Below are positions 17,266-25,424 of a stretch of 64,000 nt of DNA, piece by piece. The notes beneath the pieces are model-generated. The model worked only from the letters and a program-made list of their open reading frames with translations, made no database searches and was not told where the DNA came from. Origin of the DNA: an uncultured Hyphomonas sp. (lineage in GTDB: Bacteria > Pseudomonadota > Alphaproteobacteria > Caulobacterales > Hyphomonadaceae); contig NZ_OY787456.1 of the NCBI RefSeq assembly GCF_963678875.1, forward strand, positions 2,046,001 through 2,110,000, read 5' to 3'. Position 1 is the first letter of the stretch; the number at the start of each line of letters is the position of its first letter. The translations under genes were made by a program, and so were the position numbers.

Positions 17266-18255
17266 TCAGCCGCCCATCAGGACCTTGGCGTACTCCACCG
17301 CATCGACATTGCCACCACTGACAACAATACCGATCTTTCGGCCTTTCATGTCATCTGGCAGGCAGGCAAGTGCTGCGGCCAGCGCAGCCGCGCCCCCCGG
17401 CTCCGTAACGATCCTGAGGTAGCGGAAAGCAGCGCGCATCGCGTCTTTCACCTGGGGGTCACTCACCACCAGGCCGCCAGAAAACAGTCTGTGTCCGATG
17501 GCGAACGTCATGTCACCTGGCGCCGCCGTCAGGATCGCGTCGCAGATCGAACGGGTTCCCGGCGCATTCTTTTCGATGTGTCCGCTCTTCAGGGAGCGGG
17601 TCCAGTCGTCATGCCCCTGCGGTTCGGCTACCCAGACGCGCGTGCCCGGTGAAACGCCTTCAAGCGCGAGCGCCAGTCCGGAGGCAAGTCCGCCGCCGCC
17701 AGCGGGTGTGATCAGATGATCAAGTGTCTCGCCCGCGCCCTTCATCTGCGCGGTGAACTCGAGCCCCGCAGTGCCCTGCCCGCTGATGATGTGGGGATCG
17801 TCAAAACTGGGCACGACGATGGCCCCGCGCTCAGAGGCTATCTGCTCGGCGATCTCTTCCCGGCTTTCGGTGTTCCGGTCGTAGAAACGGACTTCACCGC
17901 CGTCGGCCTCCACGCCTTCCACTTTTACGGCCGGGGCATCTGCTGGCATCACGATCAGCGCAGGCATGCCCAGCAGGCGCGCCGCTCTCGCGACACCCTG
18001 CGCGTGATTGCCGGAGGAGAACGCGACAACGCCCGCCGCACGCTGCGCCTCCGGGATCTGCAACAACCGGTTCGTTGCGCCGCGGATCTTGAAGCTGCCC
18101 GTTTCCTGCAGGCATTCGGCCTTCACAAAGACGCGCGCACCAGCCAGCGCGTCGAGCGCATCATGGCGCAATACCGGCGTCTTGCGGACCAGGCCGCTCA
18201 GCCGCTTTGCCGCGGCGACCACATCGGAATGTGTCGGAAGGGATTCGAAAGCCAT
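17266..18255 (-). CDS. Threonine/serine dehydratase (PLP fold type II, no ACT domain)
   Basis: The product is a pyridoxal-phosphate enzyme of the IlvA/TdcB/serine racemase group, deaminating threonine or serine to 2-oxo acids. The 329-residue chain has the PLP lysine in ETGSFKIRGA, the substrate loop SSGNHAQGVA, the phosphate-binding glycine run PAGGGGLASG and the C-terminal VVSGGNVD. It has no C-terminal ACT domain, so it is a catabolic-type or racemase-type enzyme rather than the isoleucine-regulated biosynthetic form. Its ribosome site and ATG are enclosed in a 12-bp hairpin directly after galU, which suggests translational control. Confidence 0.88.
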   Translation of the reverse strand: MAFESLPTHSDVVAAAKRLSGLVRKTPVLRHDALDALAGARVFVKAECLQETGSFKIRGATNRLLQIPEAQRAAGVVAFSSGNHAQGVARAARLLGMPALIVMPADAPAVKVEGVEADGGEVRFYDRNTESREEIAEQIASERGAIVVPSFDDPHIISGQGTAGLEFTAQMKGAGETLDHLITPAGGGGLASGLALALEGVSPGTRVWVAEPQGHDDWTRSLKSGHIEKNAPGTRSICDAILTAAPGDMTFAIGHRLFSGGLVVSDPQVKDAMRAAFRYLRIVTEPGGAAALAAALACLPDDMKGRKIGIVVSGGNVDAVEYAKVLMGG

Positions 18256-18280
18256 GGCGCTCCTTAGCGCGCCATGGCTT
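18249..18280 (-). promoter_or_regulatory. Hairpin enclosing the dehydratase ribosome site and start codon
   Basis: A perfect 12-bp inverted repeat (18249-18260 and 18269-18280) has an 8-base loop. On the transcribed strand the loop is GCTAAGGA, holding most of the Shine-Dalgarno sequence, and the ATG lies in the 3' arm. The 5' arm holds an ATG opening a three-codon reading frame (Met-Ala-Arg) whose TAA overlaps the AAGGAG. The hairpin begins 14 bases after the galU stop. It has no good T-tract, so control of translation fits better than termination. Confidence 0.6.
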
Positions 18281-18294
18281 CCGGGAAAATCCGA

Positions 18295-19167
18295 TTAAAG
18301 GCCTGCGGCGAATTTCTTGACCAGATCACGCGCACCGGCAGCCGTTTCCTCATTGTCGAGCGCATGTGCGAGGACGGCCTCGAAATAGCCGACCTTGGAG
18401 CCGCAGTCGTACGGCGCGCCTTCGAATTCGTAAGCGTAGAAGGCCTGGCTCTCCATCAGGGTCGCCATGGAGTCTGTCAGCTGGATCTCGCCACCGGCGC
18501 CCTTGCCCTGGTTTTCAAGGAGGTCGAAGATTTCCGGCTGCAGGATGTAACGGCCCGTAATCGCGAGGTTCGACGGCGCAGATTCGACCGGCGGCTTTTC
18601 CACCATGCCCGACATGCGGATCAGGCGTCCGTCGCGCTCGACTGGCGCGATCACACCATAGGAAGACACACGCGCTTCCGGCACCGGGTCCACGGCAATG
18701 ATGTTCCCGCCGACCTTGTCATAAGCCTCGACCATCTGCGCGAGGCAGGACGGCTTTCCCTTCACGATCACATCCGGCAGCAGCACGGCGAACGGCTCGT
18801 TGCCAATGATGTCCCGCGCGCACCAGACCGCATGGCCAAGACCAAGCGGCTTCTGCTGACGGGTGAAGCTTGCCGCGCCAGACGGCAGGCGCGTTTGCTC
18901 GACCTGCGCGAGGATGGCGTCTTTCTTCTTTGCGACGAGCGCTTCTTCCAGCTCATAGGAGTGGTCGAAATAGTCTTCGATGGCGCCTTTGTTGCGCCCG
19001 GTGACAAAGACAATGTGCTCAATGCCCGCCTCCAGCGCCTCATCGACCACGTATTGAATCGCAGGGCGATCGACGACCGGGAGCATTTCCTTCGGGATTG
19101 CTTTCGTTGCCGGCAGCACACGTGTGCCAAACCCGGCGACCGGCAGGACAGCCTTTTTTACGCGCAT
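18295..19167 (-). CDS. galU: UTP-glucose-1-phosphate uridylyltransferase
   Basis: GalU makes UDP-glucose from UTP and glucose-1-phosphate for envelope polysaccharides and glycolipids. The 290-residue product has the nucleotidyltransferase signature LPVAGFGTRVLPATKAIPKEM, followed by VDRPAIQYVVDEALEAGIEH, IVFVTGRNKGAIEDYFD, LGLGHAVWCA, the metal aspartate in AVLLPDVIV, and GGEIQLTDSMATL. Length and motif spacing match the bacterial GalU family. It is followed on the same strand by the dehydratase, separated only by the hairpin segment. Confidence 0.95.
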   Translation of the reverse strand: MRVKKAVLPVAGFGTRVLPATKAIPKEMLPVVDRPAIQYVVDEALEAGIEHIVFVTGRNKGAIEDYFDHSYELEEALVAKKKDAILAQVEQTRLPSGAASFTRQQKPLGLGHAVWCARDIIGNEPFAVLLPDVIVKGKPSCLAQMVEAYDKVGGNIIAVDPVPEARVSSYGVIAPVERDGRLIRMSGMVEKPPVESAPSNLAITGRYILQPEIFDLLENQGKGAGGEIQLTDSMATLMESQAFYAYEFEGAPYDCGSKVGYFEAVLAHALDNEETAAGARDLVKKFAAGL

Positions 19168-19273
19168 ATCAAATCCAATTCTCGTGTATCAGGTGAATAC
19201 TGCTCTATTCGATAAGCAAATTACCTGCCAAGGCCACCCGCTGCGACGCTGCGGAGCCTATACCGTGAATGTG

Positions 19274-19543
19274 TCAGCCAATTGTAAGCAGATAGAGGCC
19301 TGCCAGGGACAGCGACAGGCACAGGATGGCCAATGTCGCCAAGGCGCCCCGGATCGGGATGCGGTTGGCTTGATGCAGGCGTTCGGCCAGCTGAGACTGG
19401 AGCTTTCTGGCGGGTGAGCCTTCGCCATGGGCTTTCAGATCGCCGAATTGCCAGCCATGCCCTTCCCGGGCTGGCGAAGCCGGACCGGCGCCAGGCGCTT
19501 CGCCGCTTTCATCATGATGTTTAGGGACTTTGAGGGCAGACAC
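19274..19543 (-). CDS. Small C-terminally anchored membrane protein, unknown function
   Basis: I do not recognise this 89-residue protein. The N-terminal two thirds is hydrophilic and rich in Gly, Ala, Pro and His (SGEAPGAGPASPAREGHG). An amphipathic stretch RKLQSQLAERLHQANRI follows, then one C-terminal transmembrane helix (about residues 66-87) with only two residues after it, so it would be tail-anchored. The start is GTG, preceded at a good distance by AGGAG, which is the main support for its being real. It lies between the SDR gene and galU on the same strand. Confidence 0.6.
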   Translation of the reverse strand: MSALKVPKHHDESGEAPGAGPASPAREGHGWQFGDLKAHGEGSPARKLQSQLAERLHQANRIPIRGALATLAILCLSLSLAGLYLLTIG

Positions 19544-19629
19544 GGCAATCTCCTGCAGATTGCCGTCGGTTCTGCCACTCCAGTCACTAAGGCTTGGCTA
19601 ACGCCGGTTAAAAGAATGGCATTTCCAGC

Positions 19630-20397
19630 CTACAGCGGCAGCAGCAGGTGCCCGCCATCCACGACGAGATTGGCCCCGGTCATGTAGCTGCCGGCACTGG
19701 ACGACAGCAGCAGCAGCGCACCGTCCAGTTCCTGGTGCTCGCCAAAGCGCTTCATCGCGATCCGCTTGCGCATTTTATCGCCGGCATCGGAGTCGAGATA
19801 TTCGGAATTGATGTCGGTCTTGTAGTAGCCGGGCGAAATCGCGTTCACGCGAATGCCGTAACGGGCATTTTCCAGCGCCATCTGCTTGGTCAGGTGCTCA
19901 ACGCCCGCCTTCGAGACGCAATATGCCGTCGTCATCATCTGCGGTTGAAGGCCGGTGATGGACGCGATGTTGATGATGGAGCCATGGACGCCAGCGTCGA
20001 TCATGGCGTTCGTTGCATGTTTGCCGACCCGCCAGACACCGTTCAGATTGGTGTCGATCACCGCATTCCAGTCATCCTCGCTCTGGTCCCGGAACCAGGT
20101 GTCACGCGACATGCCGGAGTTGCTCACGATAATGTCGCAGGGACGGCCAAGGGCTTCCTTGATCGCCGCGAAGGCGCCGCTGACGCTCCCATCGGAGGTC
20201 ACATCCATCTCCACCGGAAGCGCGCGGCCACCGGATTTGCTGATCTCCTCTGCCAGCGCTTCAAGGCGATCCATGCGGCGCGCCGCCAGCACAACATCGG
20301 CGCCGGCCCGAGACAGAACCTTCGCAAAATGCCGTCCCAAACCGCTCGACGCGCCAGTCACCAAAGCCGTCCTGTCAGTAAGACTAAACAAATCCAT
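19630..20397 (-). CDS. SDR family NAD(P)-dependent oxidoreductase
   Basis: The 255-residue product is a classical short-chain dehydrogenase/reductase. It has the cofactor motif VTGASSGLGRH at about 14-24, the acidic DVTSDG, the SNSG variant of NNAG, the catalytic Ser in NIASITG, and the Tyr/Lys pair in AYCVSKAG, followed by VNAISPGYYKTD. The basic residues AARRMDR after the second strand suggest NADP preference. The ending GANLVVDGGHLL is typical. The substrate is unknown. It is divergent from pntAA, with 60 bp between the start codons. Confidence 0.9.
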   Translation of the reverse strand: MDLFSLTDRTALVTGASSGLGRHFAKVLSRAGADVVLAARRMDRLEALAEEISKSGGRALPVEMDVTSDGSVSGAFAAIKEALGRPCDIIVSNSGMSRDTWFRDQSEDDWNAVIDTNLNGVWRVGKHATNAMIDAGVHGSIINIASITGLQPQMMTTAYCVSKAGVEHLTKQMALENARYGIRVNAISPGYYKTDINSEYLDSDAGDKMRKRIAMKRFGEHQELDGALLLLSSSAGSYMTGANLVVDGGHLLLPL

Positions 20398-20457
20398 GCC
20401 CCAAACTCCTCATTTCGCACTTGCACAACGCAAGATTCTGTCGCTACTCCTAGCATC

Positions 20458-21588
20458 ATGAAAATATCAGTGCTGAGGGAACGACGTTCTGGTGAGACCC
20501 GTGTGGCGGCTACACCAGAAACGGTCAAGAAGTTAGTGGCCTCCGGCCACTCGGTTACAATTGAGTCCGATGCCGGCAAGACGGCCGGGTTTCTGGACTC
20601 CGCCTATGAGGAGGCGGGCGCATCCATTGCGAAGGATGCGGCTGCGGCTGTCCAGGGTGCCGACATCGTGTTCAAGGTCCGCGGACCGGAAGAAGGCGAG
20701 GTTGCCACCCTGCCGGACGGTGCGGCCCTGATCGCCCTCATGGAGCCTTTCGCGATGGACCCGAAGGTCCTTGCCGGGCTCAATGGCAAGAAGATCGCGG
20801 CGCTCTCGATGGAGTTCACGCCGCGCATCACCCGGGCGCAAAGCATGGATGCGCTTTCGTCCCAATCCAACCTCGCCGGCTATCGTGCCGTAATTGAAGG
20901 CGCGCAGATCTTCGGACGCGCCATGCCGATGATGATGACCGCTGCCGGCACGGTCGCCCCCGCCAAGACCTTCATCATGGGCGCTGGCGTTGCCGGTCTT
21001 CAGGCCATCGCCACCGCCCGCCGCCTCGGCGGTGTGGTCACCGCGACAGACGTCCGTCCGGCCGCCAAGGAACAGGTCGCCTCGCTTGGCGCAAAGTTCA
21101 TCGCAGTCGAGGATGACGAGTTCAAAGCAGCAGAAACCGCTGGCGGTTACGCCAAGCAGATGTCGCCCGAATACCAGGCCAAGCAGGCCGAACTGACGGC
21201 CAGCCACATCGCCAAGCAGGATATCGTGGTCACCACGGCCCTCATTCCGGGCCGTGCTGCGCCGGTCCTGATCACCGAGGAAATGGTGAAGAGCATGAAG
21301 CCGGGGTCGGTCATCGTCGACATGGCGGTTTCCCAGGGCGGGAACTGTCCGCTCTCCAAACCGGATGAGATCGTCGACGTTGGCGGCGTCAAAGTGGCCG
21401 GGTTCTCCAACCTGCCCGCCCGCCTGCCCGCGGACTCGTCTTCGCTCTATGCCAAGAACCTGCTTGCCTTCCTGCCGCTCGTGACGGCCGAAGACGGCAG
21501 CCTCAATCTCGACACCGATGACGAAGTCGTCGTCGCCATGCTCCTCACCCGGGGCGGCGACACGGTGAACGAAAGGATCCAATCATGA
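20458..21588 (+). CDS. pntAA: Proton-translocating NAD(P) transhydrogenase subunit alpha part 1
   Basis: This is the soluble NAD(H)-binding domain I of the transhydrogenase, which links hydride transfer from NADH to NADP+ with proton flow. The 376-residue product starts MKISVLRERRSGETRVAATP, matching the family N-terminus; the open frame upstream of this ATG is antisense to the SDR gene and should be ignored. The nucleotide-binding motif is MGAGVAGLQAIATARRLG, and VDMAVSQGGNCPLSKPDE follows. Its stop overlaps the next start (ATGA). The three-gene split is the Rhodospirillum-type arrangement. Confidence 0.95.
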   Translation: MKISVLRERRSGETRVAATPETVKKLVASGHSVTIESDAGKTAGFLDSAYEEAGASIAKDAAAAVQGADIVFKVRGPEEGEVATLPDGAALIALMEPFAMDPKVLAGLNGKKIAALSMEFTPRITRAQSMDALSSQSNLAGYRAVIEGAQIFGRAMPMMMTAAGTVAPAKTFIMGAGVAGLQAIATARRLGGVVTATDVRPAAKEQVASLGAKFIAVEDDEFKAAETAGGYAKQMSPEYQAKQAELTASHIAKQDIVVTTALIPGRAAPVLITEEMVKSMKPGSVIVDMAVSQGGNCPLSKPDEIVDVGGVKVAGFSNLPARLPADSSSLYAKNLLAFLPLVTAEDGSLNLDTDDEVVVAMLLTRGGDTVNERIQS

Positions 21589-21950
21589 AACGCGCACTCC
21601 TGACCCTCGTCGCGGCCAGCTTTGCGCTGCCTGCCTTCGCTGATGCCGGCGGCATCGATTCCACCGTCTTCCTGGCCGCGATCTTCGCGCTGGCCTGTTT
21701 TGTCGGTTATTATGTCGTGTGGAGCGTCACCCCGGCCCTTCACACGCCGCTGATGGCCGTGACCAACGCCATTTCTTCCGTGATCGTCGTCGGCGCGCTC
21801 GTCGCTGCCGCCACGGTGGGCCTGAACTCCGACAACTGGGTTTCCAAGGTTCTCGGCACGGTCGCCGTTGCGCTCGCCAGCGTGAACATCTTCGGCGGAT
21901 TCCTCGTCACCCAGCGCATGCTCGCCATGTACAAGAGGAAGGGGGACTAA
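21585..21950 (+). CDS. pntAB: NAD(P) transhydrogenase subunit alpha part 2 (membrane)
   Basis: This 121-residue integral membrane subunit supplies the N-terminal helices of domain II. Three or four hydrophobic segments are visible: an N-terminal stretch (LLTLVAASFALPAFA, possibly a signal or first helix), FLAAIFALACFVGYYVVWSV, AISSVIVVGALVAAATVGL and VLGTVAVALASVNIFGGFLV. VTPALHTPLMAVTNAIS is the conserved family motif. It overlaps pntAA by 4 bases and ends 3 bases before pntB, so all three are co-translated. Confidence 0.94.
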   Translation: MKRALLTLVAASFALPAFADAGGIDSTVFLAAIFALACFVGYYVVWSVTPALHTPLMAVTNAISSVIVVGALVAAATVGLNSDNWVSKVLGTVAVALASVNIFGGFLVTQRMLAMYKRKGD

Positions 21951-21953
21951 TTC

Positions 21954-23372
21954 ATGGACTCCTTCAACTCGACCTGGGCGCCGCTGCTCTACCTGATCGC
22001 CGGCATCCTCTTCATCCTCGCCCTTCGCGGCCTTTCCAGCCCGGCGACCAGCCGCGCGGGCAACCGCAACGGCATGATCGGCATGGCCATCGCCGTGGGC
22101 ACGACGCTCGCCCTGCTCTGGGGTGACCTCGACCTCACCACATGGGGACTGATCCTCGGCGGTGTTGCCGTCGGTGGCATCATCGGTGCGATCATTGCCC
22201 GCCGCATCCCGATGACGGCGATGCCGCAACTTGTTGCAGCGTTCCACAGCCTCGTCGGCATGGCCGCCGTGCTCGTGGCAGCAGCTGCCTTTTATTCGCC
22301 CATCCAGTTCGGCATTGCCGGCGATGTCGGTATCAAGGGTGCTTCCCTCATCGAGCTCGGCCTCGGCTCCGCCATCGGTGCGCTCACATTCACCGGCTCG
22401 GTCATCGCCTTTGCCAAACTGAACGGCAACATGAGCGGCGCGCCGATCATGCTGCCTGCACGGCACCTTCTCAACATTCTGCTCGGTCTCGGCATTGTCG
22501 GCCTGCTCGGCTATCTGATTTCCGTCAACGGACAGGCACCGTGGGCCTTCTGGGGCCTCACCGTGCTGGCGCTGATTCTCGGTATCACGCTGATCATCCC
22601 GATTGGCGGCGCGGACATGCCGGTCGTCGTGTCGATGCTGAACTCCTATTCCGGCTGGGCAGCAGCGGCGCTGGGCTTCACGCTCGGTAACTTTGCCCTG
22701 ATCATCACCGGCGCCCTCGTCGGCTCCTCCGGTGCGATCCTCTCTTACATCATGTGTAAGGGCATGAACCGGTCCTTCATCTCGGTCATCCTCGGCGGCT
22801 TCGGCGCGGATGACTCGGCCGCCGGTGCCGGTGGCCCGGCTGTCGACCGCCCGTTCAAGAAGGGCTCGGCGGATGATGCGGCCTTCATCATGAAGAATGC
22901 GTCCAAAGTGATCATCGTGCCGGGCTACGGCATGGCGGTGGCGCAAGCCCAGCACGCCCTGAAGGAAATGGCGGAACTGCTGAAGGAAGAAGGCGTCGAG
23001 GTGAAGTACGCCATCCACCCGGTCGCCGGGCGCATGCCGGGGCACATGAACGTGCTGCTGGCCGAAGCGCAGGTGCCTTATGACGAAGTGTTCGAGCTGG
23101 AGGACATCAACTCCGAATTCTCGACCGCAGACGTCGCCTTCGTTATCGGCGCCAACGACGTGACCAACCCGTCTGCCAAGACGGACAAGACCTCGCCGAT
23201 CTACGGCATGCCGGTTCTGGACGTCGAGAATGCCCGGACGGTTCTGTTCGTGAAGCGCTCCATGGGCTCCGGCTATGCCGGCGTCGACAACCCGCTCTTC
23301 TTCAACGACAACACAATGATGTTGCTCGCTGACGCCAAGAAGATGGTGGAAGACATCGTCAAGTCGCTCTAG
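21954..23372 (+). CDS. pntB: NAD(P) transhydrogenase subunit beta
   Basis: PntB carries the rest of the membrane domain II and the NADP(H)-binding domain III. The 472-residue product has about nine hydrophobic segments up to residue 270, including AFHSLVGMAAVLVA and NSYSGWAAAALGFTLGN. Domain III follows, with VPGYGMAVAQAQHALKEMA, the VAGRMPGHMNVLLAEA loop, FVIGANDVTNPSA and SMGSGYAGVDNPLF. All are typical and intact. The operon's terminator lies inside the 3' coding end of the convergent folK. Confidence 0.96.
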   Translation: MDSFNSTWAPLLYLIAGILFILALRGLSSPATSRAGNRNGMIGMAIAVGTTLALLWGDLDLTTWGLILGGVAVGGIIGAIIARRIPMTAMPQLVAAFHSLVGMAAVLVAAAAFYSPIQFGIAGDVGIKGASLIELGLGSAIGALTFTGSVIAFAKLNGNMSGAPIMLPARHLLNILLGLGIVGLLGYLISVNGQAPWAFWGLTVLALILGITLIIPIGGADMPVVVSMLNSYSGWAAAALGFTLGNFALIITGALVGSSGAILSYIMCKGMNRSFISVILGGFGADDSAAGAGGPAVDRPFKKGSADDAAFIMKNASKVIIVPGYGMAVAQAQHALKEMAELLKEEGVEVKYAIHPVAGRMPGHMNVLLAEAQVPYDEVFELEDINSEFSTADVAFVIGANDVTNPSAKTDKTSPIYGMPVLDVENARTVLFVKRSMGSGYAGVDNPLFFNDNTMMLLADAKKMVEDIVKSL

Positions 23373-23384
23373 GGCGGCCTGACA

Positions 23385-23915
23385 TCACTTTGAAGAGCCA
23401 CGCAGTTCCGCCAGGCGCTGCGTGGCTTTTTCGTCCGGCATGCAGACCTGATCAGGCTCGTCCGCACGAAGGCTCTCTGCGAGCAGGGAAACCGGCACAC
23501 CGTCAAACTCCCAGCGCGGCGCAATATCGGACAACGGGTCCAGCACGAAACGGCGCTGGGCCAGCCGTGGATGCGGGATGGTCAGCGTCGGCGTTTCGAT
23601 GTCGACGCCTTGCATCATCAGGATATCGATATCGATTTCCCGAGGACCCCAGCGTTCCCGCACCTGCCGGCCGAGGGCCTGTTCAATCCCCTTGCAGACC
23701 GCCAGCAGGTCCTCCGGCTGCAGCGCCGTTTCGATCTGCACACAGACATTGAGAAAATCCGGCTGCTCCAGCACGCCCCACGCCTTGGAACGGTAGACTC
23801 GCGACACCTGCGCCAATGTCACGCCGTGCGATTCTTCCAGCAATGCGAGCGCGCGCGCCAGGTAGTCTTCCCGGTCGCCCAGATTCGTGCCCAGTTCCAG
23901 ATATGCTTCAGCCAT
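23385..23915 (-). CDS. folK: 2-amino-4-hydroxy-6-hydroxymethyldihydropteridine diphosphokinase
   Basis: FolK pyrophosphorylates the hydroxymethyl group of the pterin, the step before dihydropteroate synthase. The 176-residue product has the N-terminal LELGTNLGDREDYLARAL, the catalytic loop RVYRSKAWG, the ERWGPREIDIDILMM signature with its Mg-binding acidic residues, and LTIPHPRLAQRRFVLDPL. Its ATG overlaps the folB stop by 8 bases. The 3' end doubles as the pntB terminator in the opposite direction. Confidence 0.95.
   Translation of the reverse strand: MAEAYLELGTNLGDREDYLARALALLEESHGVTLAQVSRVYRSKAWGVLEQPDFLNVCVQIETALQPEDLLAVCKGIEQALGRQVRERWGPREIDIDILMMQGVDIETPTLTIPHPRLAQRRFVLDPLSDIAPRWEFDGVPVSLLAESLRADEPDQVCMPDEKATQRLAELRGSSK
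23394..23431 (+). terminator. Rho-independent terminator of pntAA-pntAB-pntB, inside the folK 3' end
   Basis: A 10-bp perfect stem, AGCCACGCAG at 23396-23405 and CTGCGTGGCT at 23418-23427, is followed by TTTTT. It begins 23 bases past the pntB stop. The whole structure lies within the coding sequence for the last residues of FolK on the opposite strand. Confidence 0.88.
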
Positions 23916-24273
23916 TACGGCTACGGGTTATAATCACGCCGACATGATCCACAAAATGACGGATGGGCGCTGATGGCTTGCGGACCGTCACAGTGATCCG
24001 CTCCACCAGCGGCTGGTCGTCCAGCACAGCCATGGCAATACGCTCGGCAAAGGTTTCGATCAGGTTGAACACGGTCTCACCGGAGAGGCGCTCAGCAAGG
24101 TCACACAGCTCGCCGTAATTGACGGTCTCGGACATATCGTCATTGCGGGCCGCCTGCGGCTTCAGCTCGCATTCCATGTCGATGTAGAATTTCTGCCCGA
24201 GGGACTTCTCGGCCTTGTGGACGCCGTGGAAGCCGTGAAGGCAGAGATTGGTGACGAATACGCGGTCGGTCAT
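23908..24273 (-). CDS. folB: Dihydroneopterin aldolase
   Basis: FolB cleaves dihydroneopterin to 6-hydroxymethyl-dihydropterin and glycolaldehyde in folate synthesis. The 121-residue product is a single tunnelling-fold domain. VTNLCLHGFHGVHKAEKSLGQ carries the family's N-terminal motif, followed by NYGELCDLAERL, FNLIETFAERIA and ERITVTVRKPSAP. It overlaps folP by 4 bases upstream and folK by 8 bases downstream, giving a tightly coupled folP-folB-folK unit. Confidence 0.95.
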   Translation of the reverse strand: MTDRVFVTNLCLHGFHGVHKAEKSLGQKFYIDMECELKPQAARNDDMSETVNYGELCDLAERLSGETVFNLIETFAERIAMAVLDDQPLVERITVTVRKPSAPIRHFVDHVGVIITRSRNG

Positions 24274-25106
24274 TTGTTTTGCTCTATTGCCTCCAGCATT
24301 GTCAGGGCTTCGCGGTGGGCGGCGACATCATGGACGCGCAGGATGGAAGCGCCCCGGCGCAGACTGTCGAGATTCGCCGTCAATGTGCCGATCAGCCGGT
24401 CGCCGACAGGATTGCCCGTCAGGCGCCCGATAAAGGATTTCCGCGACACGCCGACCAGCACGGCGCAGCCGGTCTCCGCCAGCACGTCCAGATTGGCCAG
24501 CACGCCGAAATTCTGTTCATAGGTTTTCCCGAAACCCACACCGGGATCGAGGATGATGTGCTCGCGGGGAATGCCGTGCGCCTCGGCCATCGCGAAACTG
24601 TCCGCGAAGAAAGCGGCCATATCATTCCTCAGGGCGATGGAGGCGTCCGCCGTTCCGCGATTGTAGGTCACGACGATCAGGCTGTGCGTCTCCGCCACCG
24701 TGCGGGCCATGTCCTTGTCGCGGGTCATGCCCCAGACATCGTTGATGATCACAGCGCCCGCGTCTGCTGCCTGCCGCGCGACAGAGGCCTTGTAGGTGTC
24801 GATGGACACAGGCAGCGCGCCAGAGGCTGCCAGAGAGGCGATTGTACCGCCGACGCGGCGCCACTCCTCCGCCGCATCCACATTCTCGGCGCCAGGCCGG
24901 GTCGATTCCCCGCCGATATCGATAATGTCCGCCCCGTCGAGCCGCATCTGCTCGGCGTGCTGCACGGCATTGGCCAGGCCGAAATGCTCGCCGCCATCGG
25001 AAAAGGAATCCGGGGTAACATTGAGGATGCCCATAAGCATCCGCTGCCCAGCCGACAGCCGGTGCAGCAGCTCTTCCCTGACTGTCTTGCGAACGACGCA
25101 GTCCAT
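24270..25106 (-). CDS. folP: Dihydropteroate synthase
   Basis: FolP condenses 6-hydroxymethyl-dihydropterin diphosphate with 4-aminobenzoate and is the sulfonamide target. The 278-residue TIM-barrel protein has MGILNVTPDSFSDGGEHF, then ADIIDIGGESTRPGAENV, the pterin-binding INDVWG, DPGVGFGKT and VGVSRKSFIG, and the C-terminal LRVHDVAAHREAL. All pterin and substrate residues visible in these motifs are conserved. It is the first gene of the folP-folB-folK group, which ends before the pntB operon. Confidence 0.95.
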   Translation of the reverse strand: MDCVVRKTVREELLHRLSAGQRMLMGILNVTPDSFSDGGEHFGLANAVQHAEQMRLDGADIIDIGGESTRPGAENVDAAEEWRRVGGTIASLAASGALPVSIDTYKASVARQAADAGAVIINDVWGMTRDKDMARTVAETHSLIVVTYNRGTADASIALRNDMAAFFADSFAMAEAHGIPREHIILDPGVGFGKTYEQNFGVLANLDVLAETGCAVLVGVSRKSFIGRLTGNPVGDRLIGTLTANLDSLRRGASILRVHDVAAHREALTMLEAIEQNK

Positions 25107-25250
25107 CTTTGCTTCTCGCGCTCAAACCGCGCGTATAGCAGCCTGCCTCCAAGCGGCAAACCAAGCGTGCAGCGAAGCTTTGTGGTTCGCCCGGACCAGC
25201 GCTATGCTGTGGTCAAGACAACAGTTCAAAGGGAGATTGAGAGGAAGAGA

Positions 25251-25326
25251 TGGTGTGCCCTGCAGGTTTCGAACCTGCGACCTACTGATTAAAAGTCAGT
25301 TGCTCTACCAGCTGAGCTAAGGGCAC
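25251..25326 (-). tRNA. tRNA-Lys (TTT)
   Basis: The 76-base reverse-strand gene folds as a full cloverleaf: acceptor arms GTGCCCT and AGGGCAC, D arm GCTCAGCTGGTAGAGC, anticodon arm ACTGA-CTTTTAA-TCAGT with anticodon TTT, and T arm GCAGG-TTCGAAA-CCTGC. The 3' CCA is encoded in the DNA. Confidence 0.97.
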
Positions 25327-25424
25327 GCCAGAGCGGCCCATTTAGAGAAGGGTTCGAGGCGGGTCAACACCCGCCTGCACCCAATCTCCACAAGTCGTCA
25401 CATTTATCCACTCAAACTGAAATC

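Noticed and set aside
19648..20457. 810-base N-terminal extension of pntAA
   Set aside because: The open frame runs antisense through the SDR gene. The family N-terminus MKISVLRERR begins at 20458, so the extension is an artefact.
21447..23045. 532-codon open frame on the reverse strand
   Set aside because: It is antisense to pntB and parts of pntAA and pntAB. The product is a low-complexity His/Asp/Arg/Glu shadow with no family features.
25340..25400. GGCGGGT/ACCCGCC hairpin between tRNA-Lys and the lipoprotein gene
   Set aside because: It lies upstream of both flanking genes, has no T-tract in either direction, and cannot be tied to a transcript end.
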